Assembly: GCA_950295325.1 (NCBI GenBank)
Contig: OX485806.1
Span: 32,488,001 to 32,552,000, forward strand
Source of the DNA: Polytrichum commune
Lineage: Eukaryota; Streptophyta; Polytrichopsida; Polytrichales; Polytrichaceae
Reading direction: 5' to 3'
DNA length: 64,000 nt
Under the pieces are notes generated by a model. The model worked only from the letters and a program-made list of their open reading frames with translations, was not told where the DNA came from and ran no database searches. Position 1 is the first letter of the stretch. Each line of letters begins with the position of its first letter. Below, piece by piece: positions 37,101 through 48,500 of this stretch. Position numbers and translations under genes: made by a program.

Positions 37101-38445
37101 TCTTGCTTATATCTTCTGCCGAAAGTGTTTGCGCTGTGTTGTTGTCAATAAGGGTTCGGTTATCTTTGCATTTTGTATCCTCATCTTCCTCTGCCTCTCC
37201 ATCATCTTTTGTTGATTCTTTCCCCATTACATCTGCAAAGAAATCGTATACTCATTCACTGAAGAATATTTAAGACATCAACCTCAGTGGCAAGGTAGAG
37301 TTAACTGTTCCTTGAAAGATGCAAAGGTCCAAGAGCAAGTTAGAGCATTTGTTAACCCATGAATAAGGTTTTTCTAATTAAAGCTTAGAAGGGGCAAACT
37401 CATACAGGTCCCAATTGGATTTGTGTTTAATAATGGGGCACTAGAAGCGGAGAAAATTACAACCTCCTATTGGTCGTCAGTTCATTTAATCATGTGATTC
37501 ACCACGGCAAGAAGCGCCACTTTCAGGGAACTTTAACCGACATGTGGATAGTTGCATGTTGCGAGCGCGTAGGGAAAATGACTCCCAAGTAGGTTAGTCA
37601 CTGCAACCCTTACTTGCTTGGAGAAATAAGTGGTGTGTTTTTCCCCTTGATTTAAAGGTTGTTGTGTGTACATGTATAAGATAAGATAGCAACCTTCTTC
37701 ACGAGGACTTCTCCTTTGCACTACTGCAACCATCACAAGCTTGCACTTGAACCATGTGGCATGGAAATGCTTCGGATTTGTCATGACGTGTATCCTGTGG
37801 TTTTTTCTTTGTTCTTTTGCTATATCTTTTTGGCAAGGGAGATGGATATCGTTGCTAATGAATAAATCTTCGATTTAGGGGACCCCATAAACTCAAATAA
37901 CACATCAGACACAATAATTAAGCACTAACCTGCAGCAGAATGCGGAATGCGAACGAATGAAGGTCCCTTGGGACCAGATTGCACCTCAAAAACCGCCCCG
38001 TATGGATGGCCTATTAATGAGTCCAGCCAGCACTTCATGTTCCCAATTTTAACACTCCTGTTCCCAGAAAATACACATCCTTCAGGACACTATTGCTCTC
38101 CCTTGTCCATTCAAAAAAAGACAGAGTTCACCCCTTCGAAAACTCGCAGCTTAAAATGTTCCAGAGCCTGATTACATCTTCTACAACCCAAAAAATCCTA
38201 AAAGCACACCCCGTTTCACTCATACAAAGGACAACCCAATTTCCTAACATGAGAATACAAATGCACGAGAAAGAAAGAGTACAAAAGACTCACGCATTTT
38301 TGTTGAGATGTGCAAATGTGAACTTATCCCCATTGTTAATGTCTAGAAGCACAGCGCAACCAGATGTGATCAAAATGTTGTTTTTGTTGATATTGTCATT
38401 GCATCGGCCCCCTTCTGTTGTTGCCATTGCAACAACGGAATCCAT
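31110..38445 (-). CDS. TRM6: TRM6, non-catalytic subunit of tRNA (adenine-58-N1) methyltransferase
   Basis: Thirteen exons fit in phase on the minus strand: 38445-38294, 38057-37930, 37232-37094, 36902-36821, 36701-36631, 36256-36215, 36053-35929, 35350-35257, 34594-34452, 33812-33663, 33021-32814, 32320-32215 and 31229-31110, about 519 codons. Hallmarks are DSLIGHPYGAVFEV (exon 2), LIDNNTAQTLSAEDI (exon 3), EKYLRKKQKKYAPRVVVRRP (exon 5), VLVLDMLGGLLTVSVAERLG (exon 7), SSKPENIDMVRLFNFD (exon 8) and the C-terminal KLLPLLAHSAPFVIYHPYLQ plus LREYQ (exons 12-13). TRM6 pairs with catalytic TRM61 in the nucleus to make m1A58 in tRNAs, including initiator tRNA. Exons 9-11 encode an acidic, variable linker. 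The exact acceptor of exon 11 and the C-terminus are uncertain: reading on after LREYQ gives a stop at 31110, and using an intron there gives one at 31021. Confidence 0.95.
31331..31447 (-). repeat. Dispersed repeat family A, copy 3, inside TRM6 intron 12
   Basis: Inverse complement of copies 1 and 2 (AACTAGCCCACTTCTCCTAG, TAGCCACTTTCCTTATAATT). It lies between TRM6 exons 12 and 13. Confidence 0.75.
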
Positions 38446-38476
38446 TCTTAGCAAATTCTAAACCCCTTATATCCTT

Positions 38477-38508
38477 AAACCCTAAAACCCTAAACCCTAA
38501 ACCCTAAA
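38477..38508. promoter_or_regulatory. Telo-box cluster at the 5' end of TRM6
   Basis: Four AAACCCTAA-type motifs in a row, 32-63 bases upstream of the TRM6 ATG. Telo-boxes near the transcription start are characteristic of plant genes for ribosomal proteins and translation, which fits a tRNA-modification subunit. Confidence 0.75.
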
Positions 38509-41097
38509 TTGGCCCTGAATCCCACAGGAGGAGAGTAATTTGGCACCACTCAATAATCTTCGAGTACATAACTTAATATGTAATCGCTCGGAGAAGCTGG
38601 TGTCGAGTCCTACAGGATGATGATGATTTCTTACAGCATGATTTTCCAACGTTCGGTTGTGGAACCTTCGAAACCCCGATGCAATGCGAAGAAGGAAAGA
38701 CCTAAATCATTGTGTAGTGAATCATTGCCAAACTGACTTCGTGATTTCATACTTAATAATTGAGAGCTTTGAAGTTTGCCTGCTCGGAGCCACACCAGGA
38801 TTGACTCGAAGTTGATAAAAGATTCCCCACCCGGAGATTTTGTCTTCCGTGGTGAAGCCTAACTTGGAAACCAATTGTGAAGTGGTGCGGAATCTTCTAA
38901 TGTGTAAGCATTTCTCTTCACTTTGGAATGCAAATCCAGGAATTTTGTACTATGGTTTAGAGTCACATATCTTATCTTTCATGACGTCTATATGTTTTTG
39001 TCTTTATTTTGGGTGCATCAAATGCAGTGATTTTCAATTTAGCAATCTATCGCTAGGTTTCTATTTGAAAATAGAATATACAATATTCTGGGATTTTTCA
39101 TGTATTTTCATGGATGAAATCGTCAAAAAAATTCTGAAAAATGATAGAAATTATATGAAATTGTCAAGTTTAGGATGAATATGTACACATTTGGATGATA
39201 TACTATATTATCCTCCACATGTTGCTTTACAACTCCAACGATTGTAGCCAGTTCATCCTCTCTTGAAAATTTGAAAGACAAATTCATTGATTAAATGGTA
39301 ATTTTTTATTCATTTTGTTTTTCAATCTTTTGTTTGCAAGACCATTTTGTTTTCGAATTCTCATGGTAGCTGAATTGGCAACAATCAATCACATTATGAA
39401 GCCAACTTGTGGATGAGAATTTGTTTATCCAACCAAATATGTCTACATTCATCCCACATTTGACACGTTATCTAGTTTTCACTACTTTTTTGGATTTCTT
39501 ATACATTTAATGAAACAATATAATATGGAATTCGTGAAGAGATTTTTATTTTATGTTTAGCAGGGCTATTTGACAATTTTAGACTAAAAATGAAAGCATT
39601 GTGTATCTCTCTTTTCCCAAGTCACATTTTAACCTTTCACCATCACCAGAGTGGGTAATTATGTCAAGCAGTATTATTGTGTCAATTTGGCATAATCGGT
39701 TCCGGAACACTGCTTAAACTAAGTAAAAAAATCTAATTGAGTCCAGACCAGTGATCTGATGAGTTTTACTTCCACTCAGATGAGTGCAAATTGGATTGGA
39801 AATCAGCAATGCCTTCACAACCATTGTAGTAAGTAAATTATGTCATGCGGGATTGTTGGGTAAATTTGCTGAACCTGGATTTGGCGTAATTAGTTCCAAA
39901 ACCTTGCTTTAAGTAAATTATTGTTGGTACTTTCATTCAGATGATCACAAACACTGGAGCAAGAACATGTGCAATATTATTGAGCGAATTTGCTGAACCT
40001 GGATGGAGTCATGATCGGTTCTGGGATTCTGCTTAACCTAAACAAACATCCACTGGTTACAGAATGACAAAGGAGTAGAGTGAGGACTTTAATGATGTTA
40101 TTTCATATGCACTTTGTATCAGTGATCTTTCTGATGACTTAATTCCTTCCACTCAGATCAGTGCAAGATGATGGATTGGGTTGAGAATGAGCAATACCTT
40201 CATAATCACCAGAGTTAGTAATTATGTCACACAGAATTATTAAGTCAATTTGCTGTACCTGGATTTGGCATAATTGGCTCTAAAACTCTACTAGAACTCT
40301 ACTAGAACTAAATAAAAATTCCACTGATTCTAGATCAGTGGTCTAACGAGTTGTTACTCCACTCAGATCAGTGCAGGTGGGTTGAAAATTAGTAATACCC
40401 TCATTATCACTGGAGTAAGTAATTATGTCGCCAGTATGGTCAAACAAGACTCAGAATCAGTAACAAACTTGCGCTAGTTTCGTGTGGAGGAAAAGTGCAG
40501 TTTCAGTGAAAGGACTGGAACTTATGAGTGATCCACAAACTTGGAGTTGAATTGTGCAACCTTTGAACCTCATCTTGGTATGCTCATTACTCAAGACCAA
40601 GGAACCAAATCAAGTTCAACAATGTCCATGATTGCTGCTGTTGCATATAATTTCTCATGTTTTGATAACCAAGAGAGGTTGGTTAAGATGGTATCTCATT
40701 GTTGCACAAAAAAAACTATGAACAACAAACTGTTAGAAACAGACTCGCGTTCAGCAAAAAGGAGGCACGTGTTTGGTCGATTTAAACATACATGGTTGCC
40801 AAGCAGAATGCCTCAAAACATCTATCTATCCAGAACATCTCTGTAGATAGACAGATTTGCAGGCTCTTGTGACATGACTTGAAATATTTGAGCTCTGCTG
40901 GTCATGCACATGGAGAGGACTGGAGAGGATTATATTCTCTGGTCCCAGGCGTAGGGATACATTCTCTTGTTGGTAAAGAGATCTATAAAACAAGCCCTAC
41001 ACTAAGTATCAAAAACTTGCATTGTGAACACTTCTCAATTTTAAGTTTGGATTTACCAGACTACAGTAGTGGAAAACTCTACCATATTGTAATTTAA
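38509..41097. other. Intergenic interval between TRM6 5' end and STN8 3' end
   Basis: Holds the TRM6 promoter side and a degenerate repeat array (listed separately). No further gene is recognised; the frame near 40541-40846 has no recognisable domain. Confidence 0.6.
39640..40440 (+). repeat. Degenerate tandem array, about four units, 3' of STN8
   Basis: Recurring blocks in fixed order: TAATTATGTCA, then TCAATTTGCTG-ACCTGGATTTGGC, TAAT(T/C)GGTTC, CCACTCAGAT(C/G)AGTGCA, then AGCAATACCTTCA. Copies begin near 39650, 39835, 39960 and 40215, with strong divergence and uneven spacing. Confidence 0.7.
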
Positions 41098-44000
41098 TTA
41101 CTTCGATAATGTGAGCTTAGAAACCAACTTTGAAACCTGGTCTACACCCAACAGAAAATAAGGGTGCCGCAAGGCGGCAGCTGCTGATAGGCGCCCCCTA
41201 TTTAACATATTTCTTTCACATATTAATTTGGTGGCCAAGTCCCAACCCTTGCCTCCATCAAGATCCAGCACATCGAAGTTGACTCTCATTCTTGTGGTAT
41301 CCCTCCACTGCTGTAAATTGTAACCAACAGCTGCTATTTCCTTCTTGAAGGTCTGAAGCCCAACAGGTGTCCGAAGACTCGCACAAGCCATTTGCAAAAG
41401 CATCACCCCAACTGAGTACATGTCAAATAAATCGGGGCTATTGAACTGCACCAAATCAAATCACAGAGATTTGTAGTGTCAGATAAATATACAAACTGCC
41501 ACATGAGCTTGCATTAGAGTTCATTTTTCCATCAGTTTGAAAACTACCATAACAAGAAAAGTCAAGGCATGGAAATTATGACCAAGATGTGCATGCTCAT
41601 CACAGTACCTTTAGTGACACAGTCTACAACTTATGAAAGGTACATCACCATGTACGAATGAGAGGAAATTAGGATTTCCTGAGAAGCTTGGAATCACTAC
41701 AATAGATCAATTCAGGAATGCCATGACAAGTTAGGACTATCCCTCTCAACACCTTCATCAGATCCCAGCAGAGGAAGACAAACAAAAGATCCAACAAACT
41801 GCTCTAAAATACTCAACAAAAGAGAAAATCTCAAAAGTAAACTGTACCTGCCAAATGAAGGGCGAGAGAACCGCAGCAACAGGGGCAAAAGGAGGGTTAG
41901 GTGTCTTTTCGGGAAGAACGTAAAGCTCCGGAGGACAATAATCAGGGTCAAGCATACCCCTGTCAGGCACAAAGTTCTTCCCTACACGGAGATCGGTGGC
42001 TGCCCCAAAGTCGATGAACTTCAACCTACCCTTGTTGGTCACAACCAAATTGGATGGCTTCACATCCCGGTGCACTATTCCTGCTGCATGCATTTTGTCC
42101 AGGGAGGTGACAACCTGCCGCATGATTTGTTTGATGATCGTTGAGCTTCTTCGCACAGGGTCATCACTCTTCAACGTCCGCCCAAACAGAGGTTCCTCAA
42201 GGTTTCGGGGAAAATCCTGTTGCTTCATGAAGTCTAATAGTGTGGAGTCCCCCTGCAGCAGATACAAAACCAATAGGTGTGATGAGAGGAAGCATTGAGT
42301 CATCATGCATTGATCCAATTCAGGATTTGGAAGAAAAATTGCAAAGCTCTATTTTCTGGTTCCAGTCTGCAGCATTGTGCATCATGAAGTCTAATAGTGT
42401 GGAGTCCCCCTGCAGCAGATACAAAACCAACAGGTGTGATGAGAGGAAGCATTGAGTCATCATGCATTGATCCAATTCAGGATTTGGAAGAAAAATTGCA
42501 AAGCTCTACTTTCTGGTTCCAGTCTGCAGCATTGTGCATAAGCTACCTAAGATGGTCCTGACACTTTTGTGTGCTTGAACATAGCATCACACTAGGGCCA
42601 ATGTAAGAGCGAAGTGCTGAAACCAAAAAGGCTCAATGGGACTTTTCGTGGGGAGTTGGTTCCTTATGATTTCCATTGTGGTGCACGTTTGGAGGTAGTG
42701 TTTGAGTTTGAATGTAGAGCGACCAATTTTGGTTCACTGAGGGCCAAACACAATTTAGCACCTCTTGATTGCTTGCCACAACGAGTTTGAACCTCAGTGA
42801 CCCGATATAGACTGTCCTTCGTTCAAACTTTCACTCCACCCTCCGAGCATGTACTGGAAACTTACCAAACATGGGAGGTAATGTATGCAAAACAACCAAC
42901 TCCTGACCACAAGTCCCATTGAGGTAAAGGATAGTCTCTACTGCATCTTGAAAGATACAAGGGGTTGGTGTAAACCTCATACTTCCAGATAAGCCATTTC
43001 CCCCCCTCCGTGAATTGTCCCCGAGTCACATCAGCTCTGAAACTGCCCAGGTACTTCGCACACACATCTGGCGCTGCCCTGCACATCCTATAATTGAACC
43101 ACTCCTCCATCTCCCCGCACTCCTCTGCTCCTACCACTCCTACTTTCACCTGCACACAAAAGACAATTGTTCGGCACAACTTAGTCCCTCAGCAAATTCA
43201 AACCCCTAACCTGAAAACTTCCAAGCCACTTGCTCTTGGCTCTCCATGTTGAGAATCCAAAATTCATGAGTTGTAAATTTACTACCCATCTAAAACTCAA
43301 TCCAGAGGAATCGCCCTCCCAATCATCCTTTGTCTCTGAATTCCACGGGCAGTTCCTGGATATGGAATTTGGCAAGCGACATTTTTTGTTCAGCAACCTT
43401 GACCAGCACTCTTGCAAATTAACACCCCTAAACTGAAATATGCAGACATTTGCTCTTGGCTCTCCAATTTGAGAATCGAATTTCACGAGTGGCCAGTCAC
43501 CACCAATGTACAATCCAATGCAGAGGACTCGCCCTCGCAATTGGCCGCTTCTCGAGGATGAGGAAGGGGACAACGAGAATCTTGAGAAACTAATTTATCT
43601 GATTTCCACGGGTAGCTCCTGTTCATGGAATTTCACAAGCGAGTTCTTCTTCCCCTTCTGTTTTTTGAGAAAACTCAACCAGCGCCCTTCCGAATCAAAA
43701 TCTCTAAACTAAAATCTGCAAGCCATTTGCTCTTGCCTCTCCATGCTAAGAATCAAACTTCACGAGTTCCTAAATACTACCAATGTACAATCTAATGGAC
43801 TGTCTCAGAATTCCACAACAGCTCCCGGACACGAAATTTCTCAAGCGACATCTTCTTCTTCTTAAACTTCCTTTACCGAACATTAATAACCAGCACTCTT
43901 GCAAATTCAAACCCCTAAAGTGAAATCTGCAAGCCAGTTCTCCATGCCAAGAACGAATTTCACGAGTTGCTACTTACTATTAACGTATAACCCAATGCAG

Positions 44001-45551
44001 AGGACTCGCCCTCGCATTTACAGAGCCAACTTCTCGGAGGTGAGGAAGAGGGGGGACAACGATAATTTTGAATACTCTGTCTTTGAATTCCACAATAGCT
44101 CCTGGACACAAAATTTCGCAAGAGTCTTCTTTTTCTTCTTCTTTAGCAACCTTGATAACCAGTATTCTTGCATATTGATACCCCTAAACTGAAATTTGCA
44201 AGCCCATGCTCTTGCCTCTCCATGTTCAGACTCGAATTTCACGAGTTGCTAGTGAGTACCGATATACAACCCAATGCAACAAGAATTTGAATACTCTTTC
44301 TCTCAATTTGCATTGAACATGAAATTTCGCAAGCAACGTCTTCTTTTCCTTCCTCTCCTTCTTCAACTCTGCCAACCATTACTCTTAACTTCCCAATGCC
44401 TCCGACCCATCGCACCCATCCCTCTCATAAAATGAAAGGGCAAACCCAATTCCAATTCCCTACCTACATTTTTGAGCGCCACCTTGTGGAACTATCTATT
44501 TCCATCGAGAATTTGCATACTCTTGTCTCTGAATTCGCATTAGATATGGAATTTCGCAAGAAACGTCTTGATTTTCTTCTTCTCCTCCTTTTCATCTTGA
44601 GCAACCTTAATAACCCGCATTATTGCAAATTGAAACCCCTAAACTAAAATCTGCAAGCCATTTGCTCTTGCCTCTCCATGTTAAGGCTCGAACTTCACAA
44701 GTTGCCAGTGACTACCAATGTACATCCAAATGCCACAAAAACTGTCTCTCAAATTGCATTGGATATGCAATTTTCCAGCCACTCTTTTCTTCCCAGTGGC
44801 ATCTACCCATTATACACATCCCTCTCATACAAAAATTTTAAAAAAAAATTTAAAGAGCAAACCCAATTCCAATTCCCCACCTTCTTACCTTCTTGAGCAC
44901 CACCTTGGGGAACTTCTTATAATCATCAAACTCCTCCAACCGCCTTCCTCTCCGTCCAAGCTCCTCCTCCGCATCCAGGCTCCTCGGCAAAACCACCCCG
45001 GAGTACACCGTCCCGAAGGATCCCTCCCCCAACCTATCCCCCACCAAGAAATCCTTCCGCTTCCAATTCCGCCTTCCCCTCACAGCCTCGAACACCGACT
45101 GCACAGGCGCCCAGAGGTAAGTATCAAAAGCGCCCCGCAACACCCCCGGCCTTGCGGTTAAGTACACCCACGCCACACTCGCCCCTCCCACGAGCTTAAC
45201 CCTCTCCCCATCCGCCAATCCCACCACCCAGCTCACGGGGCCGCCCAAATTCGATTCCGAGCTCGCGAATTGCGCCAGCACTCCCCCCGGGTCCTGAACC
45301 CCCTGCTGGATTGTGTCCACCCATGGGAACTGCATTACTACCTTCACAATTTCATTCGCCACCATTTTGGTTACCGATGGCTTTGATGATTTCCTGCACA
45401 CCTTTCGATCCCGTTGTGGCTTCAAATTCACGAACAGGACGTTCCTGTTGTTGTCGCCCCAGATGGATGAGCCCGTGGGGCGGTGAAAGTTGGAAGCGGG
45501 CGCCATAGCCACCCCTGTTGTTGACGCGCCCATTACTGCCATTGTTACCAT
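41098..45551 (-). CDS. STN8: STN8, chloroplast thylakoid serine/threonine protein kinase
   Basis: Four exons in phase 0: 45551-44889, 43149-42976, 42252-41848 and 41445-41098, giving 529 residues (Arabidopsis STN8 is about 495). The ATG at 45551 is the first in frame. Residues 1-115 look like a transit peptide and variable leader. VAWVYLTARPGVLRGAFDTY (about 127-146) is the conserved membrane-proximal segment. The kinase domain has the glycine loop GEGSFG (175-180), VVLKK (217-221), AEECGEMEEWFNYR, HRDVKPSN (340-347), DFG (360-362), DPDYCPPELYVLPE and the C-terminal RGRLSAAAALRHPYFLLG. The CPPELYVLPE and SPDLFDMYS segments fit STN8 better than STN7. STN8 phosphorylates photosystem II core proteins and acts in light acclimation. 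Intron 1 is filled by tandem repeats, and the exon 3 acceptor is duplicated. Confidence 0.96.
42225..42539 (-). repeat. Recent 157-bp tandem duplication across the STN8 exon 3 acceptor
   Basis: Copies 42225-42381 and 42382-42539 differ at about two positions. Each contains the first about 28 bases of exon 3 with its CTGCAG acceptor plus adjacent intron 2. Only the copy at 42252 continues into the rest of exon 3. Confidence 0.95.
43190..44880 (-). repeat. Degenerate tandem array filling STN8 intron 1
   Basis: At least six copies of a block containing, on the plus strand, TTGCAAATT-AAACCCCTAAA, CTGCAAGCCA, GCTCTTGCCTCTCCATG and TTCACGAGTTGC. They lie near 43195, 43415, 43685, 43893, 44163 and 44619. 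Several are followed by ACCAATGTACAATCCAATGC and GAGGACTCGCCCTCGC. A separate copy at about 44385-44495 matches 44790-44930, which spans the exon 1 donor. Confidence 0.85.
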
Positions 45552-48500
45552 TGCTGCAATAGCACTGCGAATTCTTGAAACTTCTTGTCTCAAATCCACA
45601 TGGAGGCGGGTGGCGCCGATTGGATAGCCATTGATTGAAATTGGAATTGATGCGAGGGCCGTGTAGATGAGAAGAGAGAGTGTGTGCGTGGGGGGGCCTG
45701 GGACGAAGAGGATAGAGGAGGCTTGTTGGTTCTTCGCACGTTGGCCACACAGCGGCGAGCTGCTTGTTGTCAACTCCGGAGCCTTCACGCTCTCCTCTTC
45801 TCTCTTGAGGAGTGAGGTGTATGGGCCTTATGTGGTCACTCTTCTTGATTGGGCACCTATGTTTGAAGGGCTTCTAGTTGAGTTACAAACGAATACCACA
45901 ACGACACGTGTCACAATGAGATTGGACATTGACACCATTCCACGTTCAATAGTTACAAAATTGTAACCAGTTTTTTGTGATCACTCGCCATCATGGCAAC
46001 ATTTGGTTGGTTGAAAGCAAGATGGGTTATATCACGTAATCAATTAGGGAGGCTTGTCATTGCGATTACCTACTGGCCATGATCAGGTTCTTCAAAAGGT
46101 TATCGTGCTCATAACTAGGAGGGTCTATAGGATCATTTTAAAAAGAACAAGATTCTTCACTTTGGTCTCTTGTGTTTTTTTCATTTCTTTCCAATTTTGT
46201 GATTTTAAATGATGTTATTTGTGATTTGCAGGACCTAAATGATGAGTCAATTCCTAACCCAATCCAACGGTCAAACATTATATGTGGAGTTGGAAGTGTC
46301 CACAATAGGGTCACATACATTACCATGGCAACTTTGGCATTTCTTGATTCAATTTTGAAGCAAAACTACCATGTGGCATATAACTATTGATCGGCGTTGA
46401 TGTGGCACAAAAGGAGATTATGAATCGACATGCGAAGCATGAACCTACCATGGTTATGTGGTATGGACATGTGGACTTCATTGAACATGGTAAGCAAGGT
46501 GGCCAACTCAAAAGTATGGCCCACACTATACTTACCTTTTCTCTTTTATTACAACGGAACACATGGTGGTAGTGGCGGTGGCAGTCGTTACTATGCCATT
46601 TCCCACCACTCTAGAATGGTGTGGGGCTTTGTTATTAAAGTGATGCATCGTATCACAGGTGCAGAGGGCCAAGACAGCACATGCCCGTACTAGTTGGTTG
46701 TTTAATGGACTAGAGCTCTAAACTTTCATTGGCACCTAATTAGGCACATAACACATTGACAATTGATTGTCGACTCTCATCACACTTTCCTTCTTTGCTT
46801 TCAGGATAATCATGGCGGCTTCGACACCATTGAATTCATTCATGAAGCATAAGTGTCACATGTCACTTGACTATTGAATTAAAACATGTAAAGTAAAGTG
46901 TATGTCATGATTTGTCATAAAAAAGAAAAGTGGTGAACATGCCATGCTAGAATCATGGTATAGATCTCATTGAGAAAGAGAAAATGACACTTCAAGCATA
47001 TGAGACATAGGCAACTTATCTTGCATATGTGAGTTTCTTAGCAAATTTACTACCATTGTTATATTTTTAGAAGTTTCAATCATGCATGACAATTGTCATC
47101 AACACAAGACGAGTTGCCTAGGACTCGTAGTGTGAAAATAGTATGGGCAGTTTAAAAGTGTGGTCCACGATACATGTTTTATTGGCTTTCGTATGGATTA
47201 GAGTTTTTGTATTCATTGGCATCTAATTAGGCCCACAACTTTGTCCTTAACAAATGCCTCCCCGTGAGTTGGTGAGAGTCTAATGAGTGCATTTTAGGAT
47301 TAAAATGTTATCAAATTTCCGTTCCATATATATTTCAAGTCTATGTGAACATCCTCTCTACATAGGATCGCATGTGTTGATGTTTGTCTTGCATTTACCA
47401 CTTTTTATTTCCTTGAGCATGGGCCCCACTAAAAATGGGGGAATCTTAGTAGTATGGCTCACACTATACCTTTATTTCAATTAAAGTGGATTAAATTCTG
47501 GCCTATAAAATGTTGTCAAGTGTAAGGATACATTTTACATTTTACGTGTATAGCATAAATATCTAAACCTTTTTTTATGGAGAATGTGGTTGGTGATAGT
47601 GATCAAAAGGTTGGCTCCCCATCGTTCTTCACCATTTTGAAAGTGGTCACCCAACAACGGCAACATGTTGAGGGGATGGTGCAAGGATGACCCCATTCAT
47701 TGATTCATATGCACAAGTGCAATGGGCATGGACATCACATGCCCATGCTAATACAATGTATCATAGAAGGTATGCACTTTCTAGAATGAAAGTATTTCGA
47801 TGGGATCAATTAAAGTCTTTGTAAGAAGTTTTGGCACCACAAACCCATTCATTGATTTTGGTACTATTGTGGCCATGTGTACAATGTGACTTACCCTTTG
47901 CATCTCCATAGTGTGCCCCACATTACACATTGTCACGCATGAGAATAACATGCAACACTTGCTACACTTGATTCTTCAACCACTCACTATGTTTTCATTC
48001 TTTCACTTTTAATTGTGAGTAAGGTACTAAAAGAAAGCAATAGAGTATGTGAATTGAAAGAGTATAAACTCACTTCTAAGTTCACTTATTGAGGGAGAAA
48101 ACATCAAAAATTGACATGCATATGTTTCTTGAAGGTATATGTAGTTTGCTTTGAAAGGTTGATTGCGACCAAATGGCTAGGAATTAGAAGGCGGTGTTGG
48201 TCAATTTAGAAAGAGCTTGAGAAAGCTCAACAAGATAGTCTACTAGTTTGTGGAAACAAGCAATACTTTAAGGAGATGCCATTATTTGCTTCATGGACTT
48301 CCAATATTAGATAACGTGGGTTGGTAAATATTGTGCACCCAAAGTATTATCCCCAATGTTTTTAGTGTGGATTCCGCATTACTAGTGTGGCCTACAATAT
48401 TGACCATAATGAGTGTAGGGGCTAAATGTGAGGGCTGCAAAGAGGATATAAGAGTAATTTTCTTTCCACATTGACTACAGAACCGCCACTTCTTGATTCA

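Noticed and set aside
45552-45788. 79-codon extension of STN8 exon 1
   Set aside because: It starts with GTG and has no ATG before 45551, so it is more likely 5'-UTR.
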